This document shows positions 1 through 7,967 of a stretch of 42,212 bases of DNA, piece after piece; the stretch's first letter is position 1; each line of letters opens with the position of its first letter. Under the pieces are notes generated by a model. It had not been told where the DNA came from, searched no databases, and was given only the letters and a program-made list of their open reading frames with translations. The stretch is from an uncultured Bacilli bacterium (GTDB taxonomy: Bacteria; Bacillota_I; Bacilli_A; RF39; UBA660). The position numbers and the translations under genes were made by a program. The stretch lies in contig CANQHD010000004.1 in the NCBI GenBank assembly GCA_947623625.1, positions 1-42,212 on the forward strand, given 5' to 3'.

Positions 1-378
1 TGCACCAAATATTCCTGTTTCTGTTGGAACAATTTGACTCAGTTGAAAATTCCATTCGTCATATAATTTTTCTGCCTTTTCACTTTTTAAGGCTTTCATA
101 TAACTTGGTCTATTTCCTTTATGGCAATCTGCATAAAGCGTAAATTGTGAAATGGATAAGATGCGACCTCTGACTTCTAAAACAGAACGATTCATAACAC
201 CATTTTCATCTTGAAAAATACGCAAGTTCGCAATCTTTTTTGCCATCCAGAAAATTGTCTCGTTTTCATCCCCTTCTTGAAAAGCAACAAAAACTAAAAG
301 ACCAAAGGGCGTACTTCCCACAATTTTTCCATCTACTTTACAAGTCGCATCTTTAACTTTTTGAACCAAGACTCTCAT
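1..378 (-). CDS. dtd: D-aminoacyl-tRNA deacylase, 3' part cut off by the window edge
   Basis: Hydrolyses D-amino acids from mischarged tRNAs, a cytoplasmic proofreading step. 126 codons are visible, starting MRVLVQKVKDA. The family signature SQFTLYAD followed by KGNRPSY is present, and the visible end (IVPTETGIFGA) matches the loop before the C-terminal catalytic segment, which lies outside the window. The ATG shares one base with the relA stop (TAATG), so translation is probably coupled. relA followed by dtd is the order known in Bacillus. The family call is firm; only the C-terminal roughly 20 residues are missing. Confidence 0.93.
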   Translation of the reverse strand, partial: MRVLVQKVKDATCKVDGKIVGSTPFGLLVFVAFQEGDENETIFWMAKKIANLRIFQDENGVMNRSVLEVRGRILSISQFTLYADCHKGNRPSYMKALKSEKAEKLYDEWNFQLSQIVPTETGIFGA

Positions 379-2519
379 TAGCGATAAACCCTTTCTATAT
401 CATTAATATATGGGAATTTAAGTAATTCTATTTTGATTTTTTCTAAATGTTTTAAATTTCTTACCAAAAGTTGCATCTCAATGACAAGAGATTCGCGATG
501 CATCACTTTTACCTCATCTACTTGAGCGTCAAGTGAGCCTAATTTACTGATAATGTCTCCCAAGTGGTTTTCAAGGGTATTGGTGTATAAAACAATGGAT
601 GTTAAGTATTTTTTTGAAGTTCCTTCACTCATCCAATGAACATCTAAATATCTTTCATCTAAATGAATGAGGTTATGGCATGTTGTTCGATGGACTGTAA
701 TTCCATTTCCTTTTGTAATGTAGCCTACTATTTCATCTCCAGGTATTGGCATACAGCAAGATGCAAGTTGCACTTTGACATTATCAATTCCATCCACTGC
801 AACAGAGGCTCCCTCGACTGTCTTGACAATTTTAATGAGTTTAGGTTTTTCTTCTTGCTTATAAATAACTCGAATCAAAGAAAGAGCGGATATTTTTCCT
901 GTCCCAAGATTATAATACATCTCATCTATGTCTTGAAGCTTAAATTCTTTCAAAATGGTTTTTATGTTGTCTTCTTGAATAAAGTCATGAAAAGATATTT
1001 TTTTCTTGCGAAGTTCTTTTTCAAGGGCATATTTTCCTCTTTCTAAATAAACTTCTTTTTCATTTTTGGTAAAAAAGCTTTTGATTTTATTTTTAGTTGT
1101 CGTGGATTTTACCATATAAATCCATTCTTTGGATGGACAACTATTTTTATTGGTATTGATTTTGACAATGTCATTATTTTGAAGTTCATAGTTGAGTGGA
1201 ACAATATTATTATTTACGATTGCCCCCACTGTTGTTTCCCCTACTTTTGTATGCACTTTGTAAGCAAAATCAAGTGGTGTTGCACCTCGAGGAAGTTCAA
1301 TGACATCTCCTTTGGGGGTAAAACAGTAAATATTGTTATTGAGTACTTCTTCTTTAACACTTTGAACAAATTCTTCACTACTGAGTTGTTCTTTTGAAAG
1401 TTCTATAATGGATTTAAAGAATTGAAGTTTTTGTTCTGTTGTTGTCTGCATTAAACGAGAAGCATCTTTTTGTTCTTTGTATGCCCAATGAGACGCGATT
1501 CCATTTTCTGCAATTTCATCCATTTCATAAGTTCTAATTTGAATTTCAAATAAATAACCATCTACTCCAAAAACAGTGGTATGCAAACTTTGATACATAT
1601 TAGCTTTTGGCATTGCTATATAATCTTTGAATCGATTTGGAAGTGGTCTAAATTTGGAATGAATAATTCCAAGGGCTAAGTAACACTCTTGTTCTGTATT
1701 GACAAAAATACGAAGTGCAAGTAAATCGTAAATATCACTAAATTTTTTTCCCTTATTTAATTTATTATAAATACTATAGATGCTTTTAGCTCTTCCTTTA
1801 ATTTCATGCACAATATTATGTTCACTCAGCAAACTACTGACTTCATCCATCATGGTTGAGACTGTTGCATCTCTTTCAAGTTTTGTCTTATTTAATTTTT
1901 CTGCAATGTCATAAAAAGCAGTAGGTTTTAAATAGCGAAGAGATAAATCTCTTAATTCACTCGTGATTTTATGAATGCCTAAGTGATCTGAAATGGGCGC
2001 TAAAATCTCAAGAGATTCTTTGGCTTTTCTTTTTTGTTTTTCAGGACTTAATGCCCAAAGTGTTCTCATATTATGAAGACGATCTGCAAGTTTAATGATA
2101 ATGACTCTTACATCTTCACTCATCCCAACAATAATTTTTTTGTAATAGTCTATTAAATATTCATTTTCTGTTGAAAAGTGAATTCTGGATAGTTTTGTTA
2201 CTCCACGAAGAAGCTTTAAGACAGTGGGTCCAAATTCTTGTTCAATTTCTTCTTCTGTGACTTCACAGTCTTCAATGGTATCATGCAAAAGAGCTGTGAC
2301 AATACTTTCTTTGTCTGCATAAATCTCCGTTAAAATGATGGCAACATTCAAAGGATGAATAATATAGGGTTCACCACTTTTTCGGTATTGTCCTCGATGT
2401 GCTTCTTCTGCATAATGATAAGCTTTAATAATTTCATTTCTCTCATCTAAATCTTTGATATAGTGATCCGTTCTCTTCAGCAAGTCTTCCAGTGTTGTTG
2501 TATCCTTTTGCTTTGTCAC
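378..2519 (-). CDS. relA: Bifunctional (p)ppGpp synthetase/hydrolase RelA/SpoT
   Basis: Makes and degrades the alarmone (p)ppGpp in the stringent response. About 713 aa. An N-terminal HD hydrolase domain carries HDTIED near residues 79-84. The synthetase domain carries RFKDYIAMPKANMYQSLHTT near 296-315. It is followed by a TGS domain (from about 397), a Cys-containing segment (ASCCMPIPGD, near 590) and a C-terminal ACT-like region. Both catalytic halves look intact, so it should be bifunctional. I chose the GTG start at 2519 because AGAGGGG lies six bases upstream; an in-frame TTG at 2537 has no comparable site. It is the fourth gene of the comN-secDF-unknown-relA-dtd operon. Confidence 0.97.
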   Translation of the reverse strand: MTKQKDTTTLEDLLKRTDHYIKDLDERNEIIKAYHYAEEAHRGQYRKSGEPYIIHPLNVAIILTEIYADKESIVTALLHDTIEDCEVTEEEIEQEFGPTVLKLLRGVTKLSRIHFSTENEYLIDYYKKIIVGMSEDVRVIIIKLADRLHNMRTLWALSPEKQKRKAKESLEILAPISDHLGIHKITSELRDLSLRYLKPTAFYDIAEKLNKTKLERDATVSTMMDEVSSLLSEHNIVHEIKGRAKSIYSIYNKLNKGKKFSDIYDLLALRIFVNTEQECYLALGIIHSKFRPLPNRFKDYIAMPKANMYQSLHTTVFGVDGYLFEIQIRTYEMDEIAENGIASHWAYKEQKDASRLMQTTTEQKLQFFKSIIELSKEQLSSEEFVQSVKEEVLNNNIYCFTPKGDVIELPRGATPLDFAYKVHTKVGETTVGAIVNNNIVPLNYELQNNDIVKINTNKNSCPSKEWIYMVKSTTTKNKIKSFFTKNEKEVYLERGKYALEKELRKKKISFHDFIQEDNIKTILKEFKLQDIDEMYYNLGTGKISALSLIRVIYKQEEKPKLIKIVKTVEGASVAVDGIDNVKVQLASCCMPIPGDEIVGYITKGNGITVHRTTCHNLIHLDERYLDVHWMSEGTSKKYLTSIVLYTNTLENHLGDIISKLGSLDAQVDEVKVMHRESLVIEMQLLVRNLKHLEKIKIELLKFPYINDIERVYR

Positions 2520-2555
2520 TTCAATCCCCTCTTTCAATTTGGAAAGAATTCTCTT

Positions 2556-3230
2556 TTAAAATTTTCTTATTGGTGATGTTTTAAATGGTGCAACTTTTAT
2601 TTTTTGTTTTTCTTCCTTTTTAGTAACAACTATTTTATCTAAAAGCTCGCTCTTATAAGTTTTATCAAAGCGCGTTTCTATATTTTTTGAATCAACGTTG
2701 TGTTCATATTCAGAATACGCCTTTAAAGCTTCTAAAATCATACGTGCTTGAGATAAGTTACGATGTTGTTCTTTTTTAATATCTCCTTTTTTTGTATAAA
2801 CTGTCTGATGATAACTCTGAACTTTGCCACCGATTTTATCAATATATTCAACACTACTTTCTCCATAATCCACTTCGCAATTTTGTTGATTACTATTGAC
2901 TTTATTGTAGACAATTTCTACTTTATTTTCAACTTCCAATGGAAAAGAGCTTACCGTTACAAAAGAAAATCTTTCTTCATAAGAATACTTACTTAAACAG
3001 ATACGATAGTGCACTAATTTCTCTGGTAATTCTATCTCATAAAGATGAGCCCCTTGTTCATCCACATTGTGACAAATCGCTAAGCTAGATGATGAGTATA
3101 CATAATCTTCCTCAACATCTAAAATAGATTCAACCCCATTTAATTTATCCTGTAAAAGTGGTGCAATATGTTGATAAGCAAAAGATGATTTGAATTCTTC
3201 ACTAAAAAAGTGATCCATTAATTTTTTCAT
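2556..3230 (-). CDS. Conserved-looking hypothetical protein, 224 aa
   Basis: No family recognised. It is a soluble, charged protein without a signal peptide or membrane segment. The last 40 residues are very basic (KKEEKQKIKVAPFK) and look disordered. A mixed alpha/beta region around 40-130 contains SSSSLAICHN. It has an excellent ribosome site (GGAGGAATAA-ATG). It sits 19 bases after secDF and 36 bases before relA, on the same strand, so it is surely co-transcribed. In Bacillus subtilis this interval holds recJ, apt and other genes; here only this gene is found. Function unknown; the position gives no direct clue beyond linkage to secretion and stringent-response genes. Confidence 0.8.
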   Translation of the reverse strand: MKKLMDHFFSEEFKSSFAYQHIAPLLQDKLNGVESILDVEEDYVYSSSSLAICHNVDEQGAHLYEIELPEKLVHYRICLSKYSYEERFSFVTVSSFPLEVENKVEIVYNKVNSNQQNCEVDYGESSVEYIDKIGGKVQSYHQTVYTKKGDIKKEQHRNLSQARMILEALKAYSEYEHNVDSKNIETRFDKTYKSELLDKIVVTKKEEKQKIKVAPFKTSPIRKF

Positions 3231-3249
3231 TTATTCCTCCATTATTTTA

Positions 3250-5496
3250 CTAATCATTAATTCCATGGATGATTTTTTCATCAAGTTCTTCATGATAGAC
3301 TGGTCTTTTTTTCTTTTCTTTTCCAACATTTCTTTTTTCAAGAAAATACCAAACTGCTGGGGCAATAAAGATTGAAGAATAAGTACCCGCAACCAGTCCG
3401 ATGAGCATAGCAATATTAAATCCTAATATTTCAGGGCTTCCTAAGAAAATCAGTGCAAGGACAGGAAGAAGTGTTGTAATGGATGTATAAATTGCTCGAA
3501 GCATCATCTGATCGATTGAACGATTGGTAAGAGTTTTTAATTTTTCTTGGGTTATTTTTTTCTCTTCATGATCGATATTTTCACGAATTCTATCAAACAT
3601 AACAATCGTATTATTAATGGAATACCCAATAATCGCTAAAATTGCTGCGATGAACATAACAGAGATTTCTCCTCTTGTAATAGCAAAGACTGCTATCATC
3701 ATGAGTGCATCATGTAAAAGTGCAACGATGGATCCAACTCCATAACTCAATTTAAAACGGAATGAGACATAAATAATGATACCTATTAAAGATAAAATGA
3801 TTGAAAAGAAAGCATTTTTTACCAGTTCTTGTTTAACAAGATTTGAGACGACTTCAATATTGACTTTAGCATTATATTTTTCTTCAAGATGACTTTTAAC
3901 TTCCTCAATTTTCTTATTCTTTAAAACATTTTTAACGCGAATCGTTTTACCGTCTGTTTGATTTTCAATATTTAAAACTGTCAATTTCAAGTCTTTCAAT
4001 TCTTGTTGAATATCTTTACTTTTTATTTTAGTGGATGTCTCAATACTAATGCTTGTTCCTGCTTGATAATCAATACCAAGATGCAATCCTTTAGTTGCGA
4101 AGAACACACCTCCAGTTATTAAAATAATGAGTGAAAAAGCGATAAAGAAACGACTTAATTTTAAAAAGTTATAAGGTTCTTTCTGTACTTTTTCTTCTTT
4201 ATTCTTCTTACAGTCTTCTTCTTTGACATGAATAAAGAAGTTCAGTTTGTCATTAAAGTAGTCTGTTTTTACAAAAAGCTTGAGTAAAACTCTTGTAATA
4301 TAAACCATTGTAAACATAGTCACTGCAATTGTGATAATCAACATTGTTGCAAAGCCCTTGACACTACTTTCTCCAAAAATAAACATGATAATGGCAACCA
4401 AAAGCGTTGTAAGGTTCGAATCAAGAATGGTTTTAAAGCTTGCTTTACTTCCTAAACGAAAGGCTGTTTTTAAACTTTTTCCTTTATAAAGCTCTTCTTT
4501 GATTCTCGCATACATAATGACATTGGCATCCACTGCCATTCCAATTCCAAGAACAAGAGCGGCAATACCTGGAAGCGTTAAAACACCTCCAACAACCCAA
4601 AATGTTAAGAAGACTAAAAAGGTATAAAGAAGAATAGAAACTGCAGATAAAAATCCCGCAAAATGATAAAGAATTATTAAGAAGATAATAATACAAACAA
4701 TTCCAATAACACCTGCTAAAAAGGTTTTTTCTAATGTGGCGTCTCCAAATGAAGCACCAACTGTCTTACTTGAGATTTCTGTTAATTTTGTTGGCAGACT
4801 TCCGGAGTTAATTAAATCTACTAAATTTTGTGCTTCTTCCTTAGAAAAACTTCCTTCAATGATTACATCACTTGCAAATCCTTGAGAGACAGTTGCGGCA
4901 CTTAAGCAGTTTGAATATTTTGTACCACAGTAAGCTTGTTCAATATTGTAACTATTTTTTTCTGCTTCAAAATCAAGCCAAATGACAATGACATTTTTTT
5001 CACTATCCTTGATTCGATTGGTGACTTCATAAAACTTATCTTTATCACGAATACTTAATAAAACAGCAGGATTTCCACTGTTACCAGTTGTAAGTTTTGC
5101 CCCACCTGATTTGAGTACATCACTCGTCATTAATAGATTATTATCAGCATCTCTAAACGAGAGTGATGCAACAGCTGAGAGTTGTTCTCTTGCTGTTTCC
5201 TGATCGGTTACTCCAGCTAATTTCACACGAATCTTATCATTTCCCTCAACGATAATTTCAGGTTCACTAACGCCTAATAAATCAATTCGTTTGCTCATAC
5301 TTTTATAAGTGGCTGTCACTTTTTCTTTTGTTAGTTTTGTCTTATCTATCGACTCTATTTGATAAAGAACTTCAAATCCACCTTGCAAATCAAGCCCAAA
5401 ATTCAAATTTTGTAAAAGTGGAATAAATCCCATACAAATAAGAACTGTTAATACAATTAAGAAGAACGTTCTTCTTATCATTTTTCCTTTTTTCAT
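3250..5496 (-). CDS. secDF: Fused protein-export membrane protein SecDF
   Basis: Accessory subunit of the Sec translocon that uses the proton gradient to pull exported proteins across the membrane. 748 aa, a fusion of SecD (about 1-410) and SecF (about 445-748), as usual in Bacilli. SecD shows GLDLQGG (34-40) and the TM motif AVDANVIMYA (321-330). SecF shows LGIDYQAGTS (473-482) and GYSINNTIVMFDRIRE (624-639). Twelve membrane segments are expected. Oddity: the SecF Asp of the usual SIND motif is Asn here (N629), while SecD D323 is kept. comN lies upstream with a 12-base gap, an arrangement also found in Bacillus. Confidence 0.97.
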   Translation of the reverse strand: MKKGKMIRRTFFLIVLTVLICMGFIPLLQNLNFGLDLQGGFEVLYQIESIDKTKLTKEKVTATYKSMSKRIDLLGVSEPEIIVEGNDKIRVKLAGVTDQETAREQLSAVASLSFRDADNNLLMTSDVLKSGGAKLTTGNSGNPAVLLSIRDKDKFYEVTNRIKDSEKNVIVIWLDFEAEKNSYNIEQAYCGTKYSNCLSAATVSQGFASDVIIEGSFSKEEAQNLVDLINSGSLPTKLTEISSKTVGASFGDATLEKTFLAGVIGIVCIIIFLIILYHFAGFLSAVSILLYTFLVFLTFWVVGGVLTLPGIAALVLGIGMAVDANVIMYARIKEELYKGKSLKTAFRLGSKASFKTILDSNLTTLLVAIIMFIFGESSVKGFATMLIITIAVTMFTMVYITRVLLKLFVKTDYFNDKLNFFIHVKEEDCKKNKEEKVQKEPYNFLKLSRFFIAFSLIILITGGVFFATKGLHLGIDYQAGTSISIETSTKIKSKDIQQELKDLKLTVLNIENQTDGKTIRVKNVLKNKKIEEVKSHLEEKYNAKVNIEVVSNLVKQELVKNAFFSIILSLIGIIIYVSFRFKLSYGVGSIVALLHDALMMIAVFAITRGEISVMFIAAILAIIGYSINNTIVMFDRIRENIDHEEKKITQEKLKTLTNRSIDQMMLRAIYTSITTLLPVLALIFLGSPEILGFNIAMLIGLVAGTYSSIFIAPAVWYFLEKRNVGKEKKKRPVYHEELDEKIIHGIND

Positions 5497-5508
5497 CTAC
5501 TTCACCTC

Positions 5509-5802
5509 TTAAATTAGTTCTAACTCTTGAAACCTATCAACTCTTGTTTCTTTCTCTAACTTTTCTTTAACGTATTGATCGAGTATATTGCAATCCATAT
5601 GTAAAATATCAGACACAACATCCGATAACATCAAAGAAGTTTTTTCTCTCCATTTATTTTCAACAAGATAGTTCCAAATATCAATCTCTCGTATATAAGG
5701 AAATCCAACTCTTCTTAACTCTTCTCTTTTGGTACTTAAAGCTGGGCGTATTCTCTTATAAAGTTCTTCTCTTGATGAAAAAAATAGATCCATCCATCTC
5801 AT
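5509..5802 (-). CDS. comN: ComN-like post-transcriptional regulator family protein
   Basis: Small soluble protein of the ComN/YrzD family. In B. subtilis it interacts with DivIVA and affects comE mRNA. 97 aa, close to the family length. The central motif (REIDIWNYLVENKWR, about 39-53) matches the family's DIW-Y-L--KW pattern. It lies directly before secDF, the same synteny as in Bacillus, which strengthens the call. The start is uncertain: ATG 5802 has GAAAG four bases upstream, and M4 at 5793 is nearly as good. First gene of the secDF-relA-dtd operon, with a sigma-A promoter just upstream. Confidence 0.78.
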   Translation of the reverse strand: MRWMDLFFSSREELYKRIRPALSTKREELRRVGFPYIREIDIWNYLVENKWREKTSLMLSDVVSDILHMDCNILDQYVKEKLEKETRVDRFQELELI

Positions 5803-5822
5803 CTCTCTTTCAGACTAATATC

Positions 5823-5850
5823 ATTATAGCGCAGTTTCTTAGAAAAACAA
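5823..5850 (-). promoter_or_regulatory. Sigma-A promoter of the comN-secDF-relA operon
   Basis: On the minus strand, TTGTTT (5845-5850), 16 bases, TATAAT (5823-5828), about 20 bases before the comN start. The -10 is a perfect consensus. It overlaps the T-tract of the terminator of the upstream prepilin-like gene. Confidence 0.65.
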
Positions 5851-5880
5851 AAGAAAAATCGAAGATTTCTCCGATTTTCC
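5843..5880 (-). terminator. Rho-independent terminator of the prepilin-like gene
   Basis: Inverted repeat GAAAATCG/CGATTTTC with arms near 5853-5861 and 5872-5879, followed on the minus strand by a T-rich run. It lies six bases after the stop codon of the upstream gene. Confidence 0.7.
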
Positions 5881-5885
5881 AATAT

Positions 5886-6293
5886 TTATTCTATCTTTGT
5901 TTGATACTGAGTAAATGGACAAACTAAATAAGTTTGATAAGTGTATTTTTTCCCCTCTTCTAGCGTGACAATGACTTTGCTTTTTTCATGACTACAAGGC
6001 TTCTTTTGAACATCTAAAATCTCATCCGTTAAATAAGACTCTTCTTTTAAAGTTTGAACAGAAACCTCTCCTTGCTCCAAAATATTCTTTGGAAGGCGAC
6101 TTGGATAATCGCTAAAGTAGTCTTTTGCTGCTAATGCAATAAAGTCTTCTTGTTTTTGATAATAAACCTGATTACTCTTTCTTAATGTATCACTCACCTT
6201 TAGAACAACAAGAGAAGAAAGCATTCCAATAAGCGCTAATATTGCAAGTAACTCTATCAAAGTAAATCCTTGATTTGTTTTTCTACTTTTCAT
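5886..6293 (-). CDS. Type IV prepilin-like (pseudopilin) protein
   Basis: 135 aa with a classic class III signal: basic N-terminus MKSRKTNQ, then G-FTLIELLA with the cleavage Gly and Glu+5, and a hydrophobic stalk helix (LAILALIGMLSSLVVLKV). Prepilin peptidase would cleave after the Gly. The C-terminal part has two cysteines (KPCSHE, YLVCPF) that could form the disulfide loop seen in pseudopilins. I chose the start at 6293 rather than 6341 because it gives a normal short leader; it overlaps the upstream stop by 11 bases, so translational coupling is likely. No pilus ATPase, platform or peptidase gene is in the window, so its machinery must lie elsewhere. Confidence 0.8.
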   Translation of the reverse strand: MKSRKTNQGFTLIELLAILALIGMLSSLVVLKVSDTLRKSNQVYYQKQEDFIALAAKDYFSDYPSRLPKNILEQGEVSVQTLKEESYLTDEILDVQKKPCSHEKSKVIVTLEEGKKYTYQTYLVCPFTQYQTKIE

Positions 6294-6891
6294 TCTTAGT
6301 GAGTTTACGATAAACTTTAGGTTCAATTTTCTTATTGTCAAAAAGAATTAAAATAATAGAAATGGCTGCTTGAATTAAGATAATTGCAAGAAAACTTTTC
6401 CAGAAGCTTCTTAAAAGCACCATTCTAGATGCAAAAAGCATTGCAATAAAATTATTAATCATCATAACAAACACATAATTGGCTAATAAAACAAATTTAC
6501 CCATAAGTGTATTCATATATAAATAGAAATAAATTGAAAGATTCACAGCTTGGCTCATCATATATCCAAATAACTCTCCCGTTAAAGGAATATAGTCAAT
6601 TTCTTGTTCTGTTAAAATACCAGCAACCATTGCAAATAAAAGCATCAATCCAGCTGAATAAGTAATGGCATTAATAGATTCTTTAACTCCATATTTTTTG
6701 GTAATAATGTTGGCAATAAAATATAAAAATGGATAGACAAAGACTGCCAGTGTTAAAGTGACTTTACCAAATTCAAAATCGAATTTGTTTAAAACCCAAG
6801 CAAGAATTGTTGTGGATGAAAGTAACAAGATATAAACCCAACTTCCAACTTCTTCTTCATTTTTTCGTTTTTTCAATGGCTTCTTTTCCAT
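6283..6891 (-). CDS. VUT family (YhhQ-like) putative transporter
   Basis: 202-aa integral membrane protein with about six hydrophobic segments. The pattern VYPFLYFIANIITKKYG (about 53-69) is typical of the VUT/YhhQ family, whose characterised members take up queuosine precursors. The charged N-terminus (MEKKPLKKRK) and C-terminus (KLTKNEK) are probably cytosolic. The start is supported by AGGAGAGGTGAACT-ATG. The substrate cannot be read from the sequence, and no queuosine gene or riboswitch is nearby. The downstream prepilin-like gene overlaps its end. Confidence 0.75.
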   Translation of the reverse strand: MEKKPLKKRKNEEEVGSWVYILLLSSTTILAWVLNKFDFEFGKVTLTLAVFVYPFLYFIANIITKKYGVKESINAITYSAGLMLLFAMVAGILTEQEIDYIPLTGELFGYMMSQAVNLSIYFYLYMNTLMGKFVLLANYVFVMMINNFIAMLFASRMVLLRSFWKSFLAIILIQAAISIILILFDNKKIEPKVYRKLTKNEK

Positions 6892-6997
6892 AGTTCACCT
6901 CTCCTTTATTCTTATAGAAATAGTATAGCATTCTTTTTTTTAAAAATAAAGTAAAAATGTTCTTTCTTTTTGACATTTTGCGGAAACTTTTATTTTT

Positions 6998-7028
6998 TTG
7001 AATGTTTACTGTCTTCCCCTGCTATGCT
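6998..7028 (+). promoter_or_regulatory. Possible extended -10 promoter of the phosphoesterase gene
   Basis: TGC-TATGCT (-10 at 7023-7028) is an extended -10 element. TTGAAT lies at 6998-7003 with a long 19-base spacer. On the other strand TATACT near 6922-6927 could serve the divergent VUT gene. Confidence 0.4.
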
Positions 7029-7049
7029 AAAATAAAACTAGGTGAGATA

Positions 7050-7967
7050 ATGGAGACACGTTCAAAAAGATTTAAAGAAAAACAAGATAAAATTATCAAA
7101 AAAGAAAAGCTAGATACGCGTAAAAAAATAGCCAAACGAATTTTTACTTTTTTATTGATTCTATTTATTTTGTTCTCTGCTTTTATCTATTATGTTTTAA
7201 ATATTGGGACAACTTCTCTTTTAGTTAAAGAAAAAAAAATAACAACCGAGAGAATGCCATCTGCTTTTCATGGATTAAAAGTGATTGTCTTTTCCGATCT
7301 TCATTATCCAACTACTTTTCTTGAGAAACAATTACAAAATTTACAAAAAGAAATCAATATTAGAAAACCCGATTTAATTTTTTTCGTGGGAGATTTAATT
7401 GAAAGTAAAGAAAAAATTTCTTCAAAGCAAGAAAAAACGATTCAAAATTTTTTATCGTCTTTAGAAGCCAAACTTGGAAAATATGCTGTTTTAGGTGAAG
7501 AAGATAATGAAAATACCAAGAATATTTTAACCTCTTCCGCGTTTCGAGTATTAGAAGATGACTATGACTTAATCTATCAAAAAGAGATGAGTCCTATCTT
7601 ATTAATTGGTCTTGACTCTAGAAAAAAAGTGCCTGATTTTGAAAAAGCTCTTGCTTATTTTAAAGAAGAAAATGCTTATCAAGATATTTTTAGTATCGCA
7701 CTATTTCATCATCCAGATACCATTACATCCCTCCTTCAAACAACAAAAGTCGATTTTGCTTTTGCAGGACATTCTCATAATGGTCAAATAAGAATTCCAT
7801 ATCTTGCACCCCTTATAAAAAAAGAAGGAGCAACGACTTATTATGATCCTTATTATAAAATAGAAAACACCGAGCTTTATATTTCATCAGGACTTGGAAG
7901 TAGTAATAGTCCATATCGCTTCTTTTCAAGACCATCGATTTTCTTTTTTCGATTTACGACTTCGTAA
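7050..7967 (+). CDS. Membrane-anchored calcineurin-like metallophosphoesterase
   Basis: 305 aa: a basic N-terminus, one membrane anchor (about 30-52), then a metallophosphoesterase domain resembling the YkuE group. Motifs in order: SDLH (82-85), VGDL (113-116), FHHPD (about 219-223) and GHSHNGQ (240-246). The expected GNHD/E motif is replaced by GEED (149-152), so the Asn and His that normally bind metal and phosphate are Glu. Its hydrolase activity or metal use may therefore differ. Start chosen at 7050 because AGGTGAG precedes it; an upstream in-frame ATG at 7002 overlaps the promoter. Its 3' end overlaps the convergent carboxypeptidase gene by 14 bases. Confidence 0.85.
   Translation: METRSKRFKEKQDKIIKKEKLDTRKKIAKRIFTFLLILFILFSAFIYYVLNIGTTSLLVKEKKITTERMPSAFHGLKVIVFSDLHYPTTFLEKQLQNLQKEINIRKPDLIFFVGDLIESKEKISSKQEKTIQNFLSSLEAKLGKYAVLGEEDNENTKNILTSSAFRVLEDDYDLIYQKEMSPILLIGLDSRKKVPDFEKALAYFKEENAYQDIFSIALFHHPDTITSLLQTTKVDFAFAGHSHNGQIRIPYLAPLIKKEGATTYYDPYYKIENTELYISSGLGSSNSPYRFFSRPSIFFFRFTTS

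Noticed and set aside
663-1397. Plus-strand open frames opposite relA
   Set aside because: Cys/Phe-rich composition typical of the reverse of a coding strand; no ribosome sites.
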